A DNA stretch of 64,000 bases from NCBI RefSeq assembly GCF_947507565.1, contig NC_089180.1, positions 1,798,001 through 1,862,000 of the forward strand, in the 5' to 3' direction. Positions 20,389 to 30,245 of this stretch are shown here, piece after piece (the first letter of the stretch is position 1; every line of letters starts with the position of its first letter). The position numbers were made by a program, and so were the translations under genes. The DNA is from Oscarella lobularis (lineage: Eukaryota > Porifera > Homoscleromorpha > Homosclerophorida > Oscarellidae). A model generated the notes under the pieces. The model was not told the DNA's origin and made no database searches. It saw nothing but the letters and a program-made list of their open reading frames with translations.

Positions 20389-20840
20389 ATAATTTACGAA
20401 GCTTCGTACGGGGCCTGCGTTTCCAATCTTTCCATCTTCCCATAATTTACGGAGCTTTCTTCTACCACGGATAATAAAATAGATCCGTGCTACAGCCCCC
20501 TCCGTTAATATGGGAGAGGGTCTGGGGACAGCCTTTGATCTCGTTGTGCACCCCTCCCCCCGATTTTGGGTGGGCGATAATTAGATGACGTAGTACGGCG
20601 GTTAACTAGCATTAACCTTCATTAATGACGGCCGAATCCGGAAGAGTCTGCGGTGCGGGGGCGTGACCGCATCACGTGACGCGTTCGCCTGCGTCACGTA
20701 ACGCCCCCTGCCTGGCGTTGCTGACAGCGCCGAAGCCACCGGCCCATCCATCCACTGCCTGCCGAGGCGCGTCCCCTTTGCTGCGTGTATATATGCGTGC
20801 CAGCCAGCCTACGTGTCTTCGCGCATGCGCCTGACTCGCT
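20389..20840. other. GC-rich spacer without gene
   Basis: Contains GGGAGAGGGTCTGGGGACAG near 20508, slightly similar to the MITE end at 10979, and several CACGTGACGC/CGTCACGTAAC motifs at 20670-20700 that resemble promoter E-box/CRE-like elements. No coding frame is supported. Confidence 0.4.
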
Positions 20841-21323
20841 TCATTTCCCCTTCGACACCTTTATTAGCGAAGACTCGTTAATGTGCCCTAGCGCCGCGTC
20901 ATTCCCGGCTCGCCTCGCCAAGCGAATATACCGTTTGTACGAATTGCTTTTCCATCGTCTCAGTGCCCGGATCGCTTCTTCCCCCCTTCCCCCTCTCGCC
21001 GCCGCCGTTGCCGCTCCGATGCGTAAGCTGTGACCTGAAATTCGATCGGCGGGCATCCGTCGCGCTGTCAACGCGCCTCGAATCGCCTGCACGAATTGGC
21101 GCGGCGTCAGCGGGGCCCCCTCGGGGAACTGGAAGAGCGGGCCCGCCCCCGCCCCGCCGCCGCGCCAGGTACTGCAACAGCGCCGCTACGGGACATCCGC
21201 ATGTTCTCGCGCCAAGAACACGTACGCTCCCTCGCCGAATTGATCCGTCTTTGGGAATTTGATGTGCAGCCTCGCCTAGGACGGATTCTGTCGGTCATCG
21301 ACTGCCACGTCCGCCGCGGTTAG
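20841..21323 (-). pseudogene. Tyrosine recombinase, degraded (Crypton/DIRS-type)
   Basis: Minus-strand blocks read LHIKFPKTDQFGEGAYVFL (near 21290-21230), then VAALLQYLARR, then GPLFQFPEGAPLTP, then SGHSLRIGAATAAARGG and IRALRRWKSNSYKRYIRL. The last two carry the HxxR box and the region of the nucleophilic tyrosine of tyrosine recombinases. Frames change at a TAG near 21285, near 21185 and within a G/C run near 21145. The RKHRY core N-terminus is absent. YR genes of this form occur in Cryptons, DIRS elements and related eukaryotic mobile elements. A dead fragment. Confidence 0.75.
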
Positions 21324-21327
21324 GTTC

Positions 21328-21975
21328 AAACCATAAAGAAGCTTCTCAACAAGTCGGAAGATCCTTACTTGGCACTTCTGGCATACAGAACAATTAACTC
21401 CCCTGAGCAACGGATATTCGCCAGCGGAGATTTCTGCAGGACGACGTCTTCGATCAACGGTACCGACGGCGCCGCAACAATTGATACCCCAATCGCTACC
21501 TTGGGACACGATCCGGCAAAAGGAAACAGAGTCTCGAGAGAAGCAGAAGGAGAATTTCGCGACCAGCGACATCGAGCAAAAGAATTACCACCTCTCAAGG
21601 AAGGAGATGCAGTTTTCTTCGTGAATCGCCAAGAACAGGGCAGAGTTATCAAACAAGCACCCTTTCCCAGAAGTTATAGCTACCTCGTCTGGCACTATTC
21701 GTCACAATCGTGGAAAATTGGTTATTGCATCTGAGAGTCCGGAAGCAGAGAGCGACGACGAAGATATCTCCGTAGGAGTGCCGGATGAAGATCCAGAAGC
21801 TGAGCTACCAGGCCAAGCTGTTCCCGAACCTGTGGCGGAGGCCACAGGCCGTTCAACCTTTTCCAGCTGCACAACCTGTTCCGCTTGCTCCGCAAGCTGC
21901 TGTTACCACTAGAAGTGGAAGAGAAGTCCGTCCACCTAATCGATGTACACGGAATCGTGTAATTTGCTCCTGAGC
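21328..21975 (+). pseudogene. Ty3/Gypsy-type integrase C-terminus, frameshifted
   Basis: Plus-strand blocks in three frames: DPYLALLAYRT (21356-21395), then LSNGYSPAE and GRRLRSTVPT (21400-21465), then HRAKELPPLKEGDAVFF (21570-21625), and TSSGTIRHNRGKLV (21690-21730) followed by an acidic tail and TRSGREVRPPNR. This is the end of an integrase core and the chromodomain-like C-terminal region of LTR retrotransposon Pol. At least three frame changes make it non-functional. No LTR, RT or RNase H region is attached. Confidence 0.75.
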
Positions 21976-21989
21976 GGTTTCGCACAAAA

Positions 21990-22224
21990 TCGAAAATGCA
22001 GTCGGGCGTTAAACTTCTTTCCGAGTCCATTCGTGCTTTCGAATCTCTCGTGCGTTGCCAATTCGTCGAGATTCATGGTACGATCGTAACTTGATGAAGT
22101 TGAATGGAAAGAAGACACAACTGATTCTGTTTCGAAAATTTCGTGACTCTACGGATCTCTGTTGATGGGTCTACTGTGAGCCCGACTAATTCGGCTCGCT
22201 ATCTCGGTGTTAATGCTAGTTAAC
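21990..22224 (+). pseudogene. LINE reverse transcriptase fragment
   Basis: The blocks NLMKLNGKKTQLILF (22085-22130) and RISVDGSTVSPTNSARYLGV (22155-22215) match the end of the thumb/connection part of non-LTR reverse transcriptases (L-N-x-x-K-T-x-x-I-x-F and R-x-L-G-V motifs). One frame change separates them. No catalytic YxDD segment is present. Confidence 0.65.
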
Positions 22225-22488
22225 AGCCGTTAATGACGTCGCGCAGCGAGGCATGCGCGGCTGCAGACGCCGTTCGAAACTGCAGCAGCGAGCACGCTTT
22301 CTTTTTCTCTGTTTCTCGGCAGTGTACTCCGGTGTTTCTACTATTGATGACGACGAACGAGCAATTGGCGGCGACAAACCCTACGGCCTCGGCACCCGAC
22401 CAGCCCCGTGGCGGTCGCATCATATTGACAATAAAAGCAAGTGAAGTCAAAAAAAACGAAAAATCAATAAATCAATAAGTTTTACTAG

Positions 22489-23905
22489 TGGGACGGCGGA
22501 AGTGTCGTCCAATTGGGCTGGTCAAACACGGAAGAGCTCATAATCGTCGTGGAAAGAGGCACCGTTCTCTATTACAACATCCACGGCCAATTCATTAAAT
22601 CCCAGTCACTTGGTGAAGTAGAAATGCTATTATTAATCTTATTGACTTTTTATAAAGAACTCCATATAGGAAGTCAAAGCGTCGAAGATTTTGGATGCGA
22701 AGATTTTTTGCACTCGCGGAGGAACGGCGGTCGCCGTCCTAACGACGGCATATCGATTCTTCATTTTTCAGGATCGGCTCAAACGTATGGCTGATGTTCC
22801 AGGAATCGATTTTCCGCCGAGCAGCTGGACCGTTATTTCTGATGAACGAGGCATTAAAATTCTGGTTGCCCTTGGCAACGATCTCCTTTTTGTCGACGGA
22901 GGACAAACAAAACATCGAGTAAATATATAATTATTTTTAATTATTTATTTATTTATCAACGGCCTCTTCAATTGGCTGTTTGTTAGAGGAGCGTGCTTTA
23001 TATGTATATACGGGGTTAAGATTTGCCTGTTTTTTGACCAACAAGTGTCTGTACGTCGTTGCGCGCAAGCGACGCTTGCAGTTAAGGCGGACAGAACGCG
23101 TCTAGTGCATAATAATAGCGTGGTAATGGCACGATGAAAAAACTTCAGCAGTCGGACGCTGCCGTTGACCACGCCATTATTATGCGCAAGTGGTGTTGCA
23201 TGCGCCTGATCCGTAAGCGCGGCTCGCGCGCAACAAGTTAGAGACACTTGCCCCCGAAAGTGGGCGTTCCCGCCAGCACTGTTTATGCGCGTATGGCGTT
23301 CCATGCGCCTGATCCGTAAGCGTCACTCGCGCGCAAACAAAGAAGTCACTTGCACCCCAAAAGTAGGCGTTCCCGCCAACACGTTTTATGCGCGTATCCA
23401 TGCGCCTGATCCGTGAGCGCGACTCGCGCGCAAACGAAGAAGACACTTGCCCCCCGAAAGTAGGCGTTCCCTCCAGCAGTCTTTATGCGCTGGCGTTCCT
23501 TGCGCCTGATCCGTAAGCGTCGCTCGAGTTGAAGACACTCGCCTGTCGAAAGTGGACCTCGTTTTCTAACAAATCTTAGAAAAATCGTCGCGATTTGGTA
23601 CAAAGCCCTAACTTCTTGATATTTGTATTGCAGAGGCGGTTGAGAACGTTTTTCTCATTGGTTCATCGGAGCCGGGTGCCGTACTTTTCGACGCATTCAA
23701 AGAATTCGAAGTATAAGATAGAGGAAAATTTGACGCTCTCATCATTTTTTTGTTTTTTAGCGTAAAAGCGCCAAGGCGGACGAATACATCGAATCCTACG
23801 CGACAATCGGACCCTGGAGAAAGCCATTGAACAATGCATCGCCGCCGCCGGCTCCGAACTCGAGCCGTCCTATCAACGTCATTTACTCCGAGTCAGGACA
23901 AGAAA
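22489..23905 (+). pseudogene. VPS16 fragment, 5' truncated and frameshifted
   Basis: Exons 22489-22612, 22670-22918, 23634-23710 and 23761-~23905. They read VQLGWSNTEELIIVVERG, ILDAKIFCTRGGTAVAVLT, VPGIDFPPSSWTVIS, then PGAVLFDAFKEFE and SAKADEYIES, collinear with VPS16, a core subunit of the HOPS/CORVET tethering complexes on late endosomes. Introns are kept, so this is not a processed copy. In the last block the frame changes at about 23812 before LEKAIEQCIAAAGSELEPS. The N-terminal ~80 residues, part of the beta-propeller between the second and third blocks, and the whole C-terminal alpha-solenoid are missing. Intron 2 carries a ~115-bp tandem repeat. Confidence 0.75.
23040..23545. repeat. 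~115-bp tandem repeat, four to five units
   Basis: Units contain GCGCCTGATCCGTAAGCG, GACACTTGCCCCCGAAAGT and GGCGTTCCCGCCAGCA. The same repeat occurs inverted at 52105-52440, inside an intron of the AKT pseudogene. Units differ by substitutions and short indels. Confidence 0.9.
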
Positions 23906-23974
23906 AATTAATAATGATAATTATTTAATATTTTTTCTTGAATTAAAAGGCGTCTTAAATTTTTTTTCCTTAAG

Positions 23975-24110
23975 GTTTCGGCTCATCAGAAAGGAATTGG
24001 CTATGCAACAGCTGCGAGATCTGTGCACGCAGATGCAAGACATGCACTTCTGGATTCTCAAAGTCGACCAGGCTCTCATGGAAAAAGTCGAAGAATCGGA
24101 CATTCGGTAA
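23975..24110 (+). CDS. Terminal exon of unrecognised gene
   Basis: After a TTAAG acceptor the frame reads RLIRKELAMQQLRDLCTQMQ and HFWILKVDQALMEKVEES before TAA, a helical segment. It follows the VPS16 fragment but does not match VPS16. Its end overlaps a kelch ORF on the other strand. Confidence 0.3.
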
Positions 24111-24591
24111 AGCGCGTAGAACCATTCGCTTCTTTTTCTACGCGAAATAAATCACACCAACGATCTTCCAATGGATCGTACTTCATATAGCCGAACTGGT
24201 CCTCAGGATTAAAGCCAATTGCGAAAACCTTATTAGTGAGAGAAGATAAAATGTAGCGACCTTCAAGATGGTTCACAGGAGAGGAAACGGGTGTCCACGT
24301 TTCCGTCTGTGAATCAAGCACTTCACACATAGTAGAACGTTCGATACTCAAGCCGTAAATGCGATCGCTGCAGGAAACTATTTCAAATCCTTTTCTATTG
24401 TGATGCGTACGTTGTACATCAACGTTCCACTGCCGTCGCTCAGGGTCATATTGCTGAACAACGTCAGTCTTATGAGGCCCCAATAGATCTTCGATAAAGC
24501 CACCAAGAGCGTAAACGTGGGCCGTTTCTGCGTGCGAAATGGATGCGGTTAAGTTGCTTCTAAAGCGTTGCAATGTCAATGGCCAGAACAA
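24076..24591 (-). CDS. Kelch-repeat protein fragment
   Basis: A 171-codon frame with at least two kelch-type blades: HVYALGGFIEDL followed by VVQQYDPERRQWNV, and KVFAIGFNPEDQF followed by YMKYDPLEDRW. Kelch propellers usually bind substrates of CUL3 ligases or actin. The frame stays open upstream to about 24690, but no BTB or BACK domain is recognisable. It ends in a stop at 24076, overlapping a plus-strand exon. Probably the C-terminal part of a KLHL-like gene or pseudogene. Confidence 0.6.
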   Translation of the reverse strand: MFWPLTLQRFRSNLTASISHAETAHVYALGGFIEDLLGPHKTDVVQQYDPERRQWNVDVQRTHHNRKGFEIVSCSDRIYGLSIERSTMCEVLDSQTETWTPVSSPVNHLEGRYILSSLTNKVFAIGFNPEDQFGYMKYDPLEDRWCDLFRVEKEANGSTRFTECPILRLFP

Positions 24592-24999
24592 GAAAGGCGA
24601 AACTGCGCTGTAGAAAGGGGGAAACGAGCACGCGTGGGCCTGAGGTGACCGTTGGTTTTCTAGGCATATAGCAGCACGACTGGGACATGGACCATTGGTC
24701 AGGTTAGGTTACTTTGGGATTTAGGGGAAAAAATGACCACGCGACGTGTTGTTTTTCTTGGGTACGAAGACATCTGCTAAGTTTCAACGCAGATTGCACA
24801 ATTGCGAACAATGCCAAAGAAACTCCTGTCGAGGTGAAATCATGTCGTTTTTTTTGTGAGCACTCGCAAGAAAGCGAGTTGGCGTTCTAGATTGCGAAGG
24901 CGATGCGTAGGACTCACGCTGTGAAGGAAATGGCCGACTATGTGAACAACTTTTTAAGAATGTCAGATAAGAATTGCTCATTGTGCGTTTACGCGACGT

Positions 25000-26290
25000 T
25001 TGCTCAAGGGACAGGAGCCTTTTCCTATTCTCTGTGTTAACGAGGTGAGACGACGCAGTAGTAGTCAGACAGATAATAAACCCCTTGTTCTATTTGATAA
25101 GGTTGATGGCACGCTTCCTCCGTCAGATTTTGTGTACATTAAGTCGTGCGTCGAAGTGAAAGGACTGCACATTGATCGAAGCATGGAATCCATGGAGGTA
25201 CAAGAAAGATGTTTTTCTAGCTACATTTCGCACCTTGCCCTAGGGATGCAATTGCGGACAGTTGTGCATCGAACGCGGATGCAATTGTGCTCGCAGCAGC
25301 AAAAGACGACGTCTCTGGTTTGACTCCGTATGTCTCATACGCGTCCTTTTGCATTTAACCTAGATAGACGAATCTTTGCGTAGGAGGGAAAGATCAACGC
25401 AGATATCAAAAAGTTTAAAAATCCTATCGTTTTTGAATGCAATCTGAAGTGCAGCTGCTCGTCGCAGTGTCCAAACCGAGTCGTGCAGAAAGGATTGAAG
25501 TAGGCACTCGTCCGCTATTTTGTTAACTAAAAAAGAAGAGAATTAATTGTGAATACTGGCAGGTACAGACTCGAGCTTTTCAGAACGCTTTCAAAAGGTT
25601 TCAAAGTTGTCTAGAGCTTCGCGGACTTCAAAAAGCGAATCGCGAGTTGTTCGTTTAGGGTGGGGCGTTAGAGCGAAGGAAAATATTCCAATGGGCTCAA
25701 TGATATGCGAGTATGTTCCATAACAAGCAAAATGTTGTCACATACTACCACCTGTGTTTTAGATATGCCGGCCAATTGATTACAGACGAAGCAGCAAACC
25801 TTATGAAAGATGATACGTATATCTGTTTGACCTCGATGTCGATGTGAGTGTGAGAGACTGCATTGTGGCTACTAACTATGGGTGCCATTGGTGTTGCAGG
25901 GTCAAATGGACGGCTGTATGTGCATCAATGCTTGTGAGTACGGCAATGTCAGTCGCTTTATTAATCACTCCTGTGAGCCAAATGTCTTTCCTGTGCGCGT
26001 CTTCACTGAGCACCATGTACGTCAAAAGTTGTATTATTATTTATTTAGTTGATACTGTAAATTTTACGTGAAGGATAGGAAATTCCCGAAAATGATTTTC
26101 TTTGCGGAACAAGACATATCAGTTGATGAAGAAATTTGGTAAAACGTGTGTCCCCCCCCCCTCACTTGGATGACTCCTTTGCAGTTTTGACTACGGGGAC
26201 CGATTTTGGAATATTAAACACAAAGAGTTTCCGTGTTCCTGCGGCACCGAATCGTGCAGATTTGGAGAAAAAAAACATGACTGCTGCTAG
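25000..26290 (+). pseudogene. G9a/EHMT-type SET-domain histone methyltransferase, one frameshift
   Basis: Nine exons: ~25000-25197, 25244-25327, 25384-25499, 25563-25597, 25659-25710, 25763-25843, 25900-26016, 26072-26138 and 26185-26290. In order they give a pre-SET region (GCNCGQLCIERGCNC; NLKCSCSSQCPNRVVQ), the SET core ([34 protein letters not shown], with the N-H-S-C-E-P cofactor motif; FDYGDRFW) and a post-[13 protein letters not shown]. The segment LLKGQEPFPILCVNEV matches the linker before pre-SET in EHMT proteins, which methylate H3K9. The expected ankyrin repeats are not found upstream. Phases agree except in exon 6, where one base is lacking before the FDLDVD motif. Either a nearly intact truncated gene with one sequence error or a young pseudogene. 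Confidence 0.75.
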
Positions 26291-26850
26291 TGTTTTCTCT
26301 TTTTTCGCGCTTTTGGTTCTTCCTTGTCACGTTCTGGAAGGTCTTATGAGCCACGATCGCCGCAGTTGTACGGGGTAAAAAACGCAGTTTGCGAGGAGCC
26401 TTATCCAGAGGATGCTCCGTAACCGTCGAGGGTCTGGTACTTACCTCTCCTTTCACCATGGATCCATGTTGAATGCCGAGCAGACCTTTCCTTCAGCGTT
26501 TCTTTCTATACCTATAAATAGGATTGGAGAAGAAAAGGGAATTCGCAATCTAACAGTTGAAGACGTAATGCAAATCGTCAAATTGAATGCTGACCAAAGG
26601 AGTTATTCGCAAGTACAGAGTCAATATCGGACAAGCGTACTGAGCCCTTGCATGGTGCAGCGACCCCCAACCCCTGCGTTGCAACCTTGCTTATTGAGAA
26701 ACAACCACACAAAATTGCAGAGCTATTCGTTACACGAACGCTACTATGGCGCTAGAACAGTGTCAAAAAATAGCCTCGCGTGCTTCAGGCCCTTCTCCTC
26801 TTCTCCCGAATAAACTCGAAGGGCAGGCGTTCCTTCTTTCGTTCAAATCA
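26291..26850. other. Spacer with one doubtful ORF
   Basis: An open frame at 26412-26813 (133 codons) has no recognisable domain. Its end includes AGGCCCTTCTCCTCTTCTCC (26789-26808), related to the hairpin at 36614-36665, so part of it is repeat. Not supported as a gene. Confidence 0.3.
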
Positions 26851-26852
26851 TT

Positions 26853-27175
26853 CCCTGTTGTAGCGCCATACCGAAGGATCCTTATGAGTCGATGTCTATG
26901 AGAAAATTAATTCCGTAGACCAGTCTAAAAGCCTCAAAAGAATCCTCATGAGTCGATGTCTATGGGAAAATCAATTCCATAGCCCAGTCAAAAGCAGGTA
27001 GCTCGTCAAAGCATCCTCATGAGTCGATGTTGATGGGAAAATTAATTCCGTAGACCAGCCAAAAGAATCCTTATGAGTCGATGTCTATGGGAAACCAGTC
27101 AAAAGGCTCGTTCGTTATGAGTCGATGTCTATAGAAATATCGATTCCATAGACCAGTCAAAAGGCTTGTCAGCAT
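26853..27175. repeat. Satellite, inverted orientation of the 39.5-41.9 kb array
   Basis: Four to five degenerate units of GAGTCGATGTCTATGGGAAA, ATTAATTCC and GTAGACCAGTCAAAAG. This is the reverse complement of the 57-bp unit at 39495-40629. The block opens with the CCCTGTTGTAGCGCCATA sequence that also follows the ATTC array at 721. Confidence 0.9.
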
Positions 27176-27212
27176 TTTTCTCTAGCGTTTCTGCAACATC
27201 TTCGGCAAGGTC

Positions 27213-27303
27213 GTTTGAATGAATAAATGAATGAATGAATGAATGAATGAATGAATGAATGAATGAATGAATGATACAAATGAATGAATGAATGAATGAA
27301 TGA
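27213..27303. repeat. (GAAT)n microsatellite with GATACAA interruption
   Basis: About 20 GAAT units, interrupted once by GATACAA. Reverse-complement relative of the array at 1-716. Confidence 0.95.
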
Positions 27304-27888
27304 TGGTCAAAAGATCGATATCGTCCTAATCGGTCCAGGCCTTCTGGTCTGCAAAGAGACATTTCCGGGAAGGCGGGGATGCCACACCTTCCGGCTCATG
27401 GGACAGCACAGCTTCATTCACGAGTGGCATCGCCAAAGGAGAATGCAATCGATTAACCTTCGAAGAAGGAGTTTGGACCATACGGCGGCGAGCCTGCGCT
27501 TCGATTGCTCGCGATTCGGTTGTTTACTCATAGAAGCACAAAAGAGAGGAATTCTTCTAGGAGCGTTTTGAATTAGACTAGGTTCGCAGTAGATAATGAC
27601 TAACCATTCATTAACGTAGCTGATTTTGCATAAATAATGATATAAACGTGATGAAACCTTGACGAACCGAGACGATCACGCGGCGTATCCGAAAAGCTTA
27701 TCTACGACACGCATTGCGATATAAGCTCGCCGAATAAACGAAAACCCTGTAGGAAGTACACAGTTGGAGCGAATACGCGAAATGTGCTGAAAATTGCGAG
27801 ATACAGATAAACTTGAAATTTTTAGCGCGCGTTAGTGCAAACCCCCCCCTGTGGAGACCCTGCTGGAGACCAGACAGCTGGCCAGAGA
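27304..27888. other. No recognisable feature
   Basis: Spacer between the GAAT microsatellite and a possible gene start at 27889. An ORF at 27296-27571 reads out of the repeat and has no known domain. Confidence 0.4.
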
Positions 27889-28500
27889 TGGCCGAGGGAT
27901 CAGACAAAAGGCCGACGCTGGAGGAATTCAAGGACTTCCGCGGCGACGTAAAGTACATGGAAAGATGCGGCGCCTACAAATTCGGCGGAACCAAGGTAAA
28001 ACCGGAGAAAAAAGATATTTTGCTCAATCAAACGAAACCAGTGGCGTAACCAGACAAATGTTTTTTTTGCCTCCCCAACCGCCTCAACTCCGCCTCGATT
28101 TCAGGTCATTCCGCCCAATTCATGCTATTTTTTCTCGTCTCTAGCCTCATCTTCTTGACAGCTACAAAGCAACCCAACTAAAGAATGACTTTGGACCATT
28201 GAGGCGGATATACGTATAACATTTGCACGTTTGTGATTGTTCTATTCTGCAGCGATTCCGCGTTGGCTCCTGCGACGATTTGGCATGGCGGCGATACGGT
28301 GCCCCATTCGGCGACGACGTAGTCGATTGCGAATTGGATTGCTCGCGCTACGTCGGTTCGGTCGCCCATGGCGATTGGAACGGCTCTGGTGGCGGTGCCC
28401 GCGATGAGCTCTATTGTGTGTTTAGTTCACTTTCCCGGGCTTATTGGCATGTGTATTTGAGTAAAGATAGGCAGACGCAAGCAGATCGTATTTTGGACCA
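27889..28500 (+). CDS. Possible two-exon gene of unknown function
   Basis: An ATG at 27889 opens MAEGSDKRPTLEEFKDFRGD, up to a GT donor at about 27996. A CTGCAG acceptor at 28251 leads to an open frame beginning RFRVGSCDDLAWRRYG, through to about 28440. Phase 0 fits. No domain is recognised, and the 3' portion from 28391 belongs to a repeat also present at 29213, so the gene may be chimeric or false. Confidence 0.3.
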
Positions 28501-29085
28501 TAAGAATCAAAGATCGAAACCCCATCTTTCATTCTTAGGATCCTAAATATTAGAGATTGATTCTTAAGGTCCTAAATATCAATTTCTAATGTTTAGCAAA
28601 ATGCGTATTTAGCTTTCGAGCAAGTCAGTGTACGAAATGAAAGCAAGCACGTCACAATAGATTTAATTAATAAGCGGAAACACATCGCATCAGAGAGCAC
28701 CAACAGCGGAAGTATTTCCCAATAGACCATATTCTATAGACCCGCCATGGCTGGGTCTACGCAACAGGATAGGGTCTATTGAGATACGTTCCGCATGACC
28801 AAAAGTTCCACCGTTCAAGAGATTAGAGAAGTGACTGACGTATAAAGCATGAATGGTGCTGTATAAACGGAATGCTCGACTCCATATGCGAGGTTTTTGG
28901 GCCCACTTATAGAGTACGTCATACGCCGTGAGGTTTCTGGAGAATGGCTCATTTGTCGCCCGATCTTTTGCACGTTATTGTGGTACAAAGGAGGCCGTAG
29001 CGTGTGTCAACTGGTCTCCCTTTTAATTAAGGCACACAATTCAGAGCGCGTGGTGACATAATGAATTAAGAAAAACGCACCAGGG
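28391..29085. repeat. Composite repeat, copy 1
   Basis: Three blocks recur in the same order in copy 2 (29213-29990): GTGCCCGCGATGAGCTCTAT..., GAGCAAGTCAGTGTA..., and TACGTCATACGCCGTGAGG... through GGCACACAATTCAGAGCGCG. Middles differ; copy 2 carries a MITE. Confidence 0.7.
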
Positions 29086-29212
29086 TCGGTGCCGGGGAAA
29101 TAGTTACATGTACTCTACATGCACATATGCATGCACGGGGAAATAGATACATGTACTCTACATGCTTTGCAGCGCGAGTGTTGATCGTCCTACCGTGTAC
29201 ATTATCTATGGT

Positions 29213-29990
29213 GGGGGCGCCCGCGATAAGCTCTATGGTGACGTGCTTAGTACACTTTTCCGGGCTTGCTCGCATCATGTGTTCATGTGAGCAAAGATAA
29301 GCAGACGTAAGCTGATCGCGAGCAGAATGCTCGCTGTAAAGCAAAGCAAGTTGCGTATACCGTACTCGCGCGATTAGAACCCCACTCTCGATTGGAGCCC
29401 CTCTCGTATAGTGCCCCCCTTTCTCGATGAGTTGAAAAATTAAAGCCCCATCTCGAATACAGCCCCGGGGCTGTATTTGAGGTTACAGCAGATACGTCGG
29501 AGACAGACAGCAGCGATACAGAAAATGAATAGTGTGCTTTCCAATTGAAATTGCAAGCTTGTCGTAGGTAATGTAGCTTGTTAACGTATACTGAATGAAA
29601 TAATAAAGCCCCATTTCGATTAGAGCCCCAGTCTCAATTATAGCCCCAAGCTCGAGTTGAAACAATAGAGTCCCAGTGGCTCTAATCGCGCGAGTACGGT
29701 ATATAGCTTGCGAGCAAGCCAGTGTAAGGCAATTGAGCGCCTGCCCTCCAGTTCAAGTTTTTGGGCTCACGTATAGATTACGTCATACGCCGTGAAGTTT
29801 TTTGGCGAATGGCTCAATCGTTGATACGCGATATTTCCACGCTCTTGCGGTGAAAAATAAGGCGTAGTGTATGTCAACCAACCTCCCTTTTAGGGCACAC
29901 AATTCAAAGTGCGTGGTGCCGTATGACGTCATAATGAAGACAAAAGCACCAGGGATTGTGCACCCCATAAGTCCGCATAAGGTGCTTCGC
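29213..29990. repeat. Composite repeat, copy 2
   Basis: See copy 1 at 28391-29085. Here a 350-bp MITE (29354-29703) occupies the middle. The right part (29929-29971) also matches 18612-18680. Confidence 0.7.
29354..29703. mobile_element. 350-bp MITE with TACCGTA ends and TA flanks
   Basis: The 24-bp ends TACCGTACTCGCGCGATTAG.. (29354) and the reverse complement ending at 29703 differ at one position. TA dinucleotides flank both sides, as for Tc1/mariner-type targets. The interior is a chain of AGCCCCA-type motifs and holds a perfect 22-bp palindrome around CAGCCCCGGGGCTG at 29457-29478. Confidence 0.75.
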
Positions 29991-30043
29991 ACGGGGAAAT
30001 AGCCACCGCAGTGTCGTGCACGTATTGGTAGTCCTATAACGCC

Positions 30044-30245
30044 GGTGATCACAGTTACCCTGTGATCAAAGATACCCTGTGATCACACATAACCGGCGAT
30101 TACAGTTACACTGTGATCACAGTTACCCTGTGATCACAGATACCTCGTTATTCCAGTTAACTTGTAATTACAGTTACCCTGTGATCACAGATACCCTGGT
30201 ATTATAGTTACCCTGTGATCGAAGTTACACAATCTCCGTGTGATC
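30044..30245. repeat. TGTGATCACA minisatellite
   Basis: About ten copies of a 17-18-bp unit of form CCCTGTGATCACAGTTA, built on the palindrome TGTGATCACA, with several degenerate units (TGTAATTACA). A short array on the same palindrome sits at 51600-51680. Confidence 0.85.

Noticed and set aside
20071-20445. ORFs spanning the N gap
   Set aside because: They depend on undetermined bases.
28178-28369. Minus-strand ORF (GDRTDVARAIQFAIDYVV) that looks protein-like
   Set aside because: It overlaps a plus-strand exon candidate with a clean acceptor and ends in repeat sequence; no family could be named, so neither strand is secure.
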